Made by a program: the position numbers and the translations under genes | Assembly (NCBI RefSeq): GCF_016863435.1 | Contig: NZ_BOOW01000002.1 | Location: forward strand, 99,879 to 163,878 | DNA: 64,000 nt | Direction: 5' to 3' | Source of the DNA: Sinosporangium siamense | GTDB lineage: Bacteria > Actinomycetota > Actinomycetes > Streptosporangiales > Streptosporangiaceae | Shown: one piece after another, positions 19,482 to 27,180 of the stretch | Layout of the letters: the number at the start of each line of letters is the position of its first letter | Numbering within the stretch: the first letter of the stretch is position 1 | The notes under the pieces: model-generated | Seen by the model: only the letters and a program-made list of their open reading frames with translations | Database searches by the model: none | Told to the model about the DNA's origin: nothing

Positions 19482-19708
19482 CTGACGCTACTCGACGCCC
19501 TGAAGTGCGGCCAACCCGGGGGTCGTTCTCAGGGTTGACTCCCGGGGGGTCACGGGGGCGTCCCCGATAGGCATGCGCCTGAAGCTCTGTCACTGTGAGT
19601 AACGTGAGTGCTGACGGGGACCATCCGTCAGGCCAAGACGGGGCGGGCCAGGCAAAGATGCGGCAAAGTGCGGACTGCCTGGCCCCTTATTGAGTGGAGA
19701 TGGGTTTG

Positions 19709-20401
19709 ATGAAGCGGATGGCGCTGGCGGGCCTGGCGGTCGGCGCGGGGCTCTTGCTCACGGCGTGTGAGTTCGACGTGAACCTCGGCGCCTCGGAGCA
19801 GGAGGCCAAGACCTACGACCTCTCCGCGGATGTGACCCACCTCGTCGTCGAGGCCAAGGTCGGAGACGTCGTCGTCAACGAGTCCGACCGCAAGGGCGTA
19901 CGCGTCACCGAGACCCTCCAGTGGCGCAGCAGCAAACCAGTGACCGAGCGCCCGGTGGACGACAAGAAGCTCACCCTGCGTTACACATGTGAGCGGGCGA
20001 TCGTGTCCGACTGCGGCGTGCACTACAAGGTCGAGGTGCCCCGCGGGCTCAACATCCGCGTCGACAACGGTGTCGGTACGGTGACCCTGCGCAACCTCTC
20101 CGGGGAATTCACCGTCGTCTCCGGCACCGGCGACATCGAGGGCGCAGGAATCACCAGCAAGAGGGCCGACGCCGAGTCCGGCACCGGCCGCGTCGATCTC
20201 GCCTTCGCCGGCGCCCCCGACGAGGTCACGATCAAAACGGGCGTCGGCGACGCCAGCCTGCGTGTTCCCGACTCTGGCTACAACGTCGAGGGCGACAGCG
20301 GGCTCGGCGAGGTGACCGTCCAGATCAAGGACGACCCCGCCTCACCCCGCAGGCTTGAGGTGACGGCGGGCACCGGGGAGGTCGAGGTGCTCAAGTCCTA
20401 G
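19709..20401 (+). CDS. Lipoprotein with beta-helix-like adhesin domain (DUF4097 type)
   Basis: A 230-residue predicted lipoprotein. The signal peptide MKRMALAGLAVGAGLLLTAC ends with Cys20. The mature part is built of repeated short strands with Gly-rich turns (DNGVGTVTLRNLSGEFTVV, GTGDIEGAGI, ESGTGRVDLAF, KTGVGDASLRV), the pattern of DUF4097/DUF2807-like putative adhesins that form a right-handed beta helix. It sits on the outer face of the membrane; no ligand is known for such proteins. ATG at 19709 gives the cleanest signal peptide and has GTGGAGA eight bases upstream; in-frame GTG at 19694 and ATG at 19700 are alternatives. It stands alone between the aceB operon (divergent) and hflX. Confidence 0.85.
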   Translation: MKRMALAGLAVGAGLLLTACEFDVNLGASEQEAKTYDLSADVTHLVVEAKVGDVVVNESDRKGVRVTETLQWRSSKPVTERPVDDKKLTLRYTCERAIVSDCGVHYKVEVPRGLNIRVDNGVGTVTLRNLSGEFTVVSGTGDIEGAGITSKRADAESGTGRVDLAFAGAPDEVTIKTGVGDASLRVPDSGYNVEGDSGLGEVTVQIKDDPASPRRLEVTAGTGEVEVLKS

Positions 20402-20512
20402 GACAACGCTCATGGGACGCTGGGGATAACCAGGTGTCACCGGGCCGAGTGTCGTGTCACCATCGGGGAAGACACTCAGGTGTTCAGACGTTGTCACACA
20501 GAGATGACAGGT

Positions 20513-21967
20513 ATGCATAACGACTCTCGTACTCGATTCACCCGTGACTCGGCGCGGCAGTGGGATGATCAAGACTTGGACGCGGCGCCCATGACAGGCG
20601 ACCTCGACCTCGAAGACCGTCATGCGCTGCGGCGTGTGGCAGGGCTGTCCACAGAGCTCCAAGACGTCACCGAGGTCGAGTACCGCCGGCTCAGGCTGGA
20701 GCGGGTCGTCCTAGTGGGTGTCTGGACCACGGGCACGGTGCTCGACGCCGAGATCTCCCTCATGGAGCTCAAGGCGCTGGCCGAGACGGCGGGCTCCGAG
20801 GTGCTCGAAGGGCTGATTCAGCGGCGCCAGCGGCCCGACCCGGCGACCTACATCGGCTCGGGCAAGGCGCAGGAGCTGCGCGACATCGTGGAGGCCGAGG
20901 GCGCCGACACCGTGATCTGCGACGGCGAGCTGGCCCCCGGTCAGCTCCGGCAGCTCGAAGAGGTCGTCAAGGTCAAGGTGATCGACCGGACCGCCCTGAT
21001 CCTCGACATCTTCGCCCAGCACGCCAAGAGCCGCGAGGGCAAGGCCCAGGTGGAGCTCGCCCAGCTCAGCTACCTCCTGCCGAGGCTGCGAGGCTGGGGT
21101 GGCAACCTCTCGCGCCAGGTCGGCGGCCGCGCCGCCGGCGGCGTGGGCATCGGTGGCCGAGGCCCCGGTGAGACCAAGATCGAGCTCGACCGGCGCCGCA
21201 TCCGCGAGCGCATGGCCAAACTCCGCCGCCAGCTTTCCGGCATGTCCACCTCGCGGGACACCAAGCGGTCCAAGCGCCGCTCCCACGGCGTGCCGTCGGT
21301 GACCATCGCGGGTTACACCAACGCCGGCAAGTCCTCGCTGCTCAACCGCCTCACCGGGGCGGGTGTGCTGGTGGAGGACTCGCTGTTCGCCACGCTCGAC
21401 CCCACGGTCCGCAGGGCACGCACGCCCGAAGGCAGGATGTTCACGATCGCCGACACCGTCGGGTTCGTGCGCCACCTGCCCCACCAGCTGGTGGAGGCCT
21501 TCCGCTCCACGCTGGAGGAGGTCGCCGACAGCGATCTCATTCTCCACGTGGTCGACGGCTCCCACCCCGACCCCGAGTCCCAGCTCGCCGCCGTGCGCGA
21601 GGTGCTGGCCGACATCGACGCCACCGGCGTGCCCGAGATCGTCGTCATCAACAAGGCCGACGCCGCCGACCCGGTGACGCTGGCCCAGTTGACGGCCCGC
21701 GAGCGGCACAGCGTCGTGGTCTCGGCGCGCACCGGGGCCGGTGTGGCCGAGCTGATGGCGATCATCGAGCGTGAGCTGCCCGTGCTTGATCACGAGGTGC
21801 GGATGCTCGTGCCGTACGGCAGGGGCGATCTCATCTCACGCGCTCACGAGGAGGGCGAGGTGCTTTCGGTGGAGCACACCGAGGACGGCACCATCCTGCA
21901 CGCCCGCGTGCTCGCCGACCTCAACCATGAGCTGGAGCGTGTCAGCAAGCCGGTGGAGACGGTCTGA
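20513..21967 (+). CDS. hflX: GTPase HflX, ribosome-associated
   Basis: A 484-residue HflX GTPase. The N-terminal HflX domain includes TYIGSGKAQEL and the conserved GRGPGETKIELDRR, followed by a helical linker. The G domain has G1 GYTNAGKSS, G3 DTVGFV, and G4 NKAD. HflX binds the 50S ribosome and splits stalled or heat-inactivated ribosomes. ATG at 20513 is chosen as the first ATG after an AGG-containing site; a later ATG at 20591 would remove only a non-conserved acidic leader. In many actinomycetes hflX stands near lexA or dapF; here it is a single gene with a strong terminator. Confidence 0.96.
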   Translation: MHNDSRTRFTRDSARQWDDQDLDAAPMTGDLDLEDRHALRRVAGLSTELQDVTEVEYRRLRLERVVLVGVWTTGTVLDAEISLMELKALAETAGSEVLEGLIQRRQRPDPATYIGSGKAQELRDIVEAEGADTVICDGELAPGQLRQLEEVVKVKVIDRTALILDIFAQHAKSREGKAQVELAQLSYLLPRLRGWGGNLSRQVGGRAAGGVGIGGRGPGETKIELDRRRIRERMAKLRRQLSGMSTSRDTKRSKRRSHGVPSVTIAGYTNAGKSSLLNRLTGAGVLVEDSLFATLDPTVRRARTPEGRMFTIADTVGFVRHLPHQLVEAFRSTLEEVADSDLILHVVDGSHPDPESQLAAVREVLADIDATGVPEIVVINKADAADPVTLAQLTARERHSVVVSARTGAGVAELMAIIERELPVLDHEVRMLVPYGRGDLISRAHEEGEVLSVEHTEDGTILHARVLADLNHELERVSKPVETV

Positions 21968-22001
21968 CACGGCCCTCAAATCCCGCCTGACCTGGGCTTA
22001 G

Positions 22002-22042
22002 ACCTCGGCGCCGGAACCCCTTCGAGGGTCCGGCGCCGAGGT
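22002..22042 (+). terminator. Strong terminator hairpin after hflX
   Basis: ACCTCGGCGCCGGA at 22002-22015 pairs with TCCGGCGCCGAGGT at 22029-22042, extended inside by ACCC/GGGT around a TTCGA loop. It lies 35 bases after the hflX stop. Confidence 0.8.
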
Positions 22043-22790
22043 GCTTCCGGCCATGGCATGAATTGATGGTAAATAGCTGAAAAATTGTGTATTTCATACT
22101 GGTTAATAGGTAACTTTGGTTGCTTTTTCGCGTGGCAGCATTGATCCGCGGGGTGGTGAGTGCCGGTCGGCGCAGGTTGGAACTGGAACGTGTTCCCGCT
22201 TCTGCTCTCCGGGGCATATGATCGTTGTTGCTTGACGCACTCCTGGTCGGCCGGGCTTTCGGTGCCGACGTCGTCCCCGCTGGGAGGGTGGCGCCGACCT
22301 GTTGGGACCGCTGCTGGGAACCCGTTCCAGTGCGCTCCGGGCGGGCCGAAAGGGCTCTCAGTGAGCGATAGAAATGGGGCAAAAGCGACAGTGGTAGTGC
22401 GGCGTGGGGATTGCTAGGATAAGCCAATCTTAACCAGACAATCCGTCGTGGGTTTTAGCATGGTGACTGCTGTGAGTGGTGTTGTGAGCAGGGGCCGAAG
22501 CGGGAGTTGTGACCAAGCTCCGAGATGCCGGGGGCGAGGTTCGTTCTCCGATCCGCGGACGGCTGAGGTTGGCCGGCGTTCTTCCCAATAACCCTGTACG
22601 GCGGGCCGACCTGTGAAATAACGTAACTGAACTGAAATCGCCGGGACATGATCTGGGCGATACGGTCACCGCACAACCTAATGGCGGATTAGAGCAGGAG
22701 ACCCCCCATGTCATCCGGACTCGGAGCGGATCAGGCGGGCGCCGTGCCCGGCATGGGCTGGGAGCTGCCTTTTGTGTGGGTGGTGATGCG
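22043..22790. other. Intergenic region with two GGAAC palindromes, no gene recognised
   Basis: A 748-base gap, AT-rich at 22055-22135. Two copies of the inverted repeat GGAAC-N2-GTTCC occur at 22185-22196 and 22317-22328 and could be operator sites. Short open frames on both strands (for example 22160-22417) carry no known domain. The stretch 22600-22680 contains AT-rich promoter-like sequence before the amidohydrolase gene. Confidence 0.45.
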
Positions 22791-23999
22791 ATGACCGTTC
22801 GCCTTCTCACCAACATCGGCCGCTTGTGGACAGGCAATGACGTCTGTAGCAACGCGGCTATTTTGGTGCACAATGATCGCATCGCCTGGGTCGGCCGAGC
22901 GGCTGAGCTGCCCCAGGGCGTTCCCGGCGTCGTCGACGACATCGTCGACGTCGACCACGTCGAAAACCTCGGTGGCGCACTCGTCACCCCCGGACTCATC
23001 GACGCCCACACCCATCCCGTCTACGCGGGCAACCGCTACGCCGAGATGGCGATGCGGTCAGGCGGCTGCACCCCGTCCGCCATCACCGCCGCCGGAGGCG
23101 GCATCGGATCCACCGTGACCGTCACCAGAGGCACCGACCCCTGGACCCTCTGCAACGGCGTGCGCGAACGCCTCCGCAGCTGGCTCCTCAGCGGCACCAC
23201 GACCGTCGAGGCCAAAACCGGCTACCACCTCACCCGCGACGGCGAACTCGCCGACGTGCGCCTTCTCCGCGAGCTGGAGAAGGAGCCCATGATGCCGCGC
23301 GTGCACGTCACGTTCCTCGCCGCGCACGTCGTGCCACCCGAATACTTCGGACGCCAACGCGAATACATCGAGGCCGTCGGAGCCTGGTGCGCCGACGCCG
23401 CGGCCGCCGGCGCCGACAGCGTGGACGTCTACTGCGACGAAGGCCACTTCACCACCGAGGAAGCCCGCTGGGTCCTCGCCTCCGGCCGCAACGTCGGCCT
23501 CCTGCCACGCATCCACGCCGGCGCCTACAGCCGCCGGGGAGCCGTGCAACTCGCCGCCGAACTCGGCTGCGCCTCAGCCGACCTCCTCCACTACACCTCC
23601 GACGAAGACCTGGCGGTCATGGCGAGATACGGCGTGCCCGCCGTCGTCTGCCCCGCCACCGCCATGCAACGCGGCAACCTCCCTCCGGTCCGCCGCATGA
23701 TCGCCCAAGGCATCGCCGTGGCACTCGGCAGCGACCACAACCCCGGACACTGCGGCATCACCTCGATGGCCCTGGTCATCAGCCTCGCGGTCTCCGCCTT
23801 CGGCATCAGCGTCGGCGACGCGCTCCGCGCGGCCACCCTCGGCGGGGCCACCGTGCTTGGCGCTCCCGACCGGGGCGTCCTTGCTCCAGGGCGGCTGGCG
23901 GACATCGTGCAGTGGGACGCCGACCACGAGGGTGCGTTCGCTTGGGCGTTCGGCCTCAAGCCCCGTCGCGTCTGGCGGGGTGGGGTGCCGGTGCAGTGA
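22791..23999 (+). CDS. hutI: Imidazolonepropionase-like amidohydrolase
   Basis: A 402-residue amidohydrolase. The metal-binding DAHTHPVYAGNR, the central AEMAMRSGGCTPSAITAAGGGI, the IHAGAY segment and GSDHNPG near the end follow the order seen in HutI, which opens the ring of imidazolonepropionate in histidine breakdown. The usual TDxNPGS motif is here SDHNPGH, and other key stretches are also divergent. No hutH, hutU or formimidoylglutamate gene lies nearby, so another cyclic amide substrate is possible and the hutI symbol is tentative. The ATG at 22791 has a GGGTGGTG site upstream. It is a single gene followed directly by a repeat-rich gap. Confidence 0.75.
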   Translation: MTVRLLTNIGRLWTGNDVCSNAAILVHNDRIAWVGRAAELPQGVPGVVDDIVDVDHVENLGGALVTPGLIDAHTHPVYAGNRYAEMAMRSGGCTPSAITAAGGGIGSTVTVTRGTDPWTLCNGVRERLRSWLLSGTTTVEAKTGYHLTRDGELADVRLLRELEKEPMMPRVHVTFLAAHVVPPEYFGRQREYIEAVGAWCADAAAAGADSVDVYCDEGHFTTEEARWVLASGRNVGLLPRIHAGAYSRRGAVQLAAELGCASADLLHYTSDEDLAVMARYGVPAVVCPATAMQRGNLPPVRRMIAQGIAVALGSDHNPGHCGITSMALVISLAVSAFGISVGDALRAATLGGATVLGAPDRGVLAPGRLADIVQWDADHEGAFAWAFGLKPRRVWRGGVPVQ

Positions 24000-24028
24000 C
24001 CTTTTGCTTGGATCGTGTTGTGATGCGG

Positions 24029-24176
24029 GTACGGTGACCGGGGTCAAGCGCAGGGCCTCGTGCCTGTGACGCTTGTACGGTGACCGGGTGTGGCGGGGGC
24101 CTTCTCGTGACGCTTGTACGGTGACGCTGTTCAGGTGCCGGCCGCTTGGTCTGTACGGTGACGCCTGTACGGTGAC
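24029..24176. repeat. GTACGGTGAC repeat cluster, five copies
   Basis: The word GTACGGTGAC occurs at 24029, 24075, 24116, 24153 and 24167. A longer 19-base form GTGACGCTTGTACGGTGAC is identical at 24066-24084 and 24107-24125. Spacing is irregular (46, 41, 37, 14 bases), so this is an interspersed family rather than a clean tandem array. It fills most of the gap between the amidohydrolase and degV. Confidence 0.75.
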
Positions 24177-24267
24177 CGGGCGTCACGGGGGGCGAAGCCG
24201 CGACTTGAGCGACGACCTGGTCGCCAGGTGCTTCGGAGAACCTGCGTTCGATGGGTAACCTCTGCCT

Positions 24268-25143
24268 ATGGCGTCATCGGTGGTAGTGGTCACAGACTCA
24301 ACCGCTTACCTCCCACCCGATACGACCTCGCGATTAGACGTCACCGTGGTGCCCCTTCAGGTGATCGTCAACGGTCAGGCGTTTGACGACACAGATGCGT
24401 GTCCCGAAACCACCTCAACCTCGGCACCGGTTCCCGGCTCGGGCGATTCGCCCACCACGTCCCGCCCCTCCCCGGCCACCTTCGGCGCCGCCTATGAGAC
24501 GGCCAAGGCCGCCGGGGCCGAAGCCGTGGTCTCCATCCACCTGTCCGAACACTTGTCGGGCACCCTGGAATCCGCCCGCAACGCAGCCGCCGGCGCATCC
24601 CTGCCGGTCGAGGTCGTCGACAGCGGATCGGTCGGCATGGGGCTGGGCTTCGCCGTACTCGCCGCCGCCTCGACCGCGGCCCGCGGTGGCACAGCGGGCG
24701 ACGTCGCCGAGACGGCCCGCCGCTGCGCGGCGGCCTGCCGGAGCTTCTTCTACGTCGACACGTTGGAGTATCTCCGCCGAGGCGGACGCATCGGCGCCGC
24801 CGCCTCCCTCCTGGGGACCGCGCTGCTGATCAAACCACTGCTGCACATCGCAGACGGAGTGATCGCCCCGTTGGAGAAGGTGCGCACCGCCTCGCGGGCC
24901 ATCGCCCGGCTGCAGGACCTCGCCGTCGAGGCCGCAGCCCAGGTCCGTCCTTCCGGCGAAGGGCGCGTGGCGATAGCCGTACAGCACCTCGGCGCCCAAA
25001 CCCGCGCCGACACCCTCGCCGCCGACCTGACACGCCGGGTCCCCGGTCCCGTCGACATCACCGTCACCGAGGTGGGCGCCGTCATCGGCGCCCACGCGGG
25101 GCCCGGAATGCTGGGGGTCACCGTCGCGCCAGTCATGTGGTGA
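24268..25143 (+). CDS. DegV family fatty-acid-binding protein
   Basis: A 291-residue DegV protein. VVTDSTAYLPP near the N-terminus and the SEHLSGTLESAR block contain the Ser/Thr residues that hold the fatty-acid carboxylate in the family, and FFYVDTLEYLRRGGRIGAAASLLGTALLIKPLL is the typical central block. DegV/FakB proteins bind fatty acids and, where a FakA kinase exists, present them for phosphorylation. The ATG at 24268 is preceded by a weak ribosome site (GGTAACC). In actinomycetes degV usually lies just before comEA; here a decayed serine hydrolase and 2 kb separate them. Confidence 0.93.
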   Translation: MASSVVVVTDSTAYLPPDTTSRLDVTVVPLQVIVNGQAFDDTDACPETTSTSAPVPGSGDSPTTSRPSPATFGAAYETAKAAGAEAVVSIHLSEHLSGTLESARNAAAGASLPVEVVDSGSVGMGLGFAVLAAASTAARGGTAGDVAETARRCAAACRSFFYVDTLEYLRRGGRIGAAASLLGTALLIKPLLHIADGVIAPLEKVRTASRAIARLQDLAVEAAAQVRPSGEGRVAIAVQHLGAQTRADTLAADLTRRVPGPVDITVTEVGAVIGAHAGPGMLGVTVAPVMW

Positions 25144-25339
25144 GGTGACCTGTCGGTGCGGTGGGCGGCCTTGGGAATGCTTGAGAGGCGACTGTTCGGC
25201 TGCTGTGGCGTGCTGCGCCATGGCCTGGGGCCGAGCGTTCCCTGGGTTAGGTGCGGCAAGCCCGCCTGAGCCAGGGAGCGTGCTTGGGAAACGCTGTAGA
25301 GGCGTCGCCCCTAGACAAAACGGACTCCTCGCCACCCCC

Positions 25340-26409
25340 TCACGACACTTGGGCAAAGGGAACATCCTTGGCCGCGGGGGCGAGCTCGGCGACCTTTGTC
25401 GTGGTGGAGATGGTGATGTAGCGGCCACCTTCGGACGACGCGTAGGACGTGGTGGTGGGGCCCGGCACACCACCCTGAATAGGACCGATCAACCCCTTGC
25501 GCGGCGGGGCAGGAGCGGGAGTCGCCGACGGAGCGCTCAACGCGTCCAGCAGGTGGACGCCGACCAGTTTGCCGCTGAACAGCGCATGGAAGAAGCGGTT
25601 AAGGTCGCGGCTCGTGGAGATCATCTCACCGGAGGCATCCACGATGGTGGGATTGAACCGGTGTACGACGTGCAGTTTGCCTTTCCCGTGAGGTGATATC
25701 CGGGCGGATGGGGGCCTTTGAAGTGGTTCGTGTCCCGGGTAGGTAGCTGTGCTTCATGCCTACCGGGAGGATGACCCGTTTCTTGACCTCCGAACGCCAT
25801 GAATTGCCAGTGCCCTCTTAAGCGATCATGGCGAGAAGGAAGTAGCCGGTGTTGGAGTAGGAGAACTTCTCGCCCGGTTCTTGAGTGTTCGGCATCTTGC
25901 GATAGGTATTAAGAATGTCGGCCGGCTTATATAGCGTGGAATCCTGAAAATAAACTGGGTCTTGCATCAGAACTTCAGCGTAATCCGGGATCCCTGCCGT
26001 GTGATTGATCAACCGTCCCAGAGTGATCTCGTCGGCCTGCTCTACCAGATCGACTACTTGCGTCAACAACGTCGAGAGCCTGTCGTCGGGCCTCAACCTG
26101 CCTTCATGGACAAGTCGCAGGATCGCCGTCGCCATTACGGGTTTCGTCATGGATCCAATCCGGAAACGCACCCCCGGCGGCCCCCTGCCCGTTCGCGTCG
26201 AAACGCCGGCTCCCACTGGATGCCCGCCAGAGCTCACCCCTTACCTGCGCCTCGGCGATCGCGGCGATCACCTGAGGGGAGTCGGCCGGTTTGTCCATTT
26301 CCCGCTGCAGGTGACTCCCCGGCGCCCTGGCAGTGTGAGCAGCAGGAGGCAAGGTGACCAAAGCCGGGGTGGTCCCGGTGAGGACCGTCAAGGACACGGC
26401 ACGCTTCAT
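25340..26409 (-). pseudogene. Decayed serine hydrolase (beta-lactamase / D-Ala-D-Ala carboxypeptidase family)
   Basis: Three pieces in different frames make up one broken gene read leftward. The signal peptide and N-terminus (26409 to about 26140, MKRAVSLTVLTG) shift frame near 26150 into the piece with the catalytic IGSMTKPVMATAIL (SxxK) and the second motif YSNTGYFLL, which stops at 25818. About 120 bases of unrelated DNA (near 25695-25817) replace roughly 80 residues. The C-terminal piece (about 25690 to 25340, RFNPTIVDASGEMISTSRDLNRFF) then continues the family pattern. The product would not be functional. The foreign patch may be an insertion-sequence remnant; I cannot assign it. Confidence 0.85.
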
Positions 26410-27180
26410 AGGCGTCCCTTGTGTGCTGGTGGTTGGTATTTCGGTCGTGCCGCATCAATTAGGGACAGGCGTTTATGTGCGATGTAGTCGGCCTTATGGG
26501 TTGCCGGATGTAGTGGCATGCCCTCGGATCGTCGGGCCGGAGAACGACTTCCCCTCCTTCTCCAGGCGTAAGGGGAACCCCGGGCCTCCGCCCCCAGTCG
26601 ACTCGGGGAGTTGCCTCCATGGGTAGTAGCCAAACCTGTCATCCCATCCCTGACCGGAATGCGGCATTCGAGGCTCGCAGTGCCCTTCCGTGGTGGTCAG
26701 GCTCGGAGACCTGCGCTTTCAGCTGGAATTGTGAGCTCTGCAGCCTTCGCTCCTGTCCGGATCGGTTTCATGGCTCCCTACTCCAGCTCTTGCGGCCAGG
26801 CTTGGGATCCACACTTGGAGATGGAAAGTGAGCCTCCGGGGCCTTTGTCATCTAATGGGTGGGGCAGGCATGGGGTCTCCCTTTTTCGGCTACCGCAGTG
26901 AGGCACGGGTGGCCACGCTTCAGCCGGAACGGCGAAGCTCTGAGGCCTTCGGGCTCAACCAGCTCGGCCAGGCTCGGTCCCCTTCTCTAGCCGAAGCATG
27001 CCTGCTCAGGCCCCTCGTTTCTGGCCCGGAACTGCTGGCGGCTGCGCGTCTGATGCCCTCAGCCTGGCCGCGGGCGATCAACGAGGTGACTTATCCACAG
27101 CCTGAGCTGAGCCGCTGGCCTTTTCCACAGAATGCCGCGCAGGCCCGCCGGACGAACTTCGAGTCCCTACCTTGGTCGGC
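26410..27180. other. Intergenic region upstream of comEA with DnaA-box-like sites
   Basis: A 771-base gap. No gene was recognised in any frame. TTATCCACA at 27091-27099 is an exact match to the DnaA box consensus, and TTTTCCACA at 27121-27129 is a one-base variant in the same direction, 30 bases further on. Both end in CACAG and lie 50-90 bases before the comEA start. Confidence 0.5.

Noticed and set aside
22160..22417. Plus-strand open frame of 85 codons in the hflX-hutI gap
   Set aside because: No good ribosome site, no domain, and atypical composition; left as intergenic.
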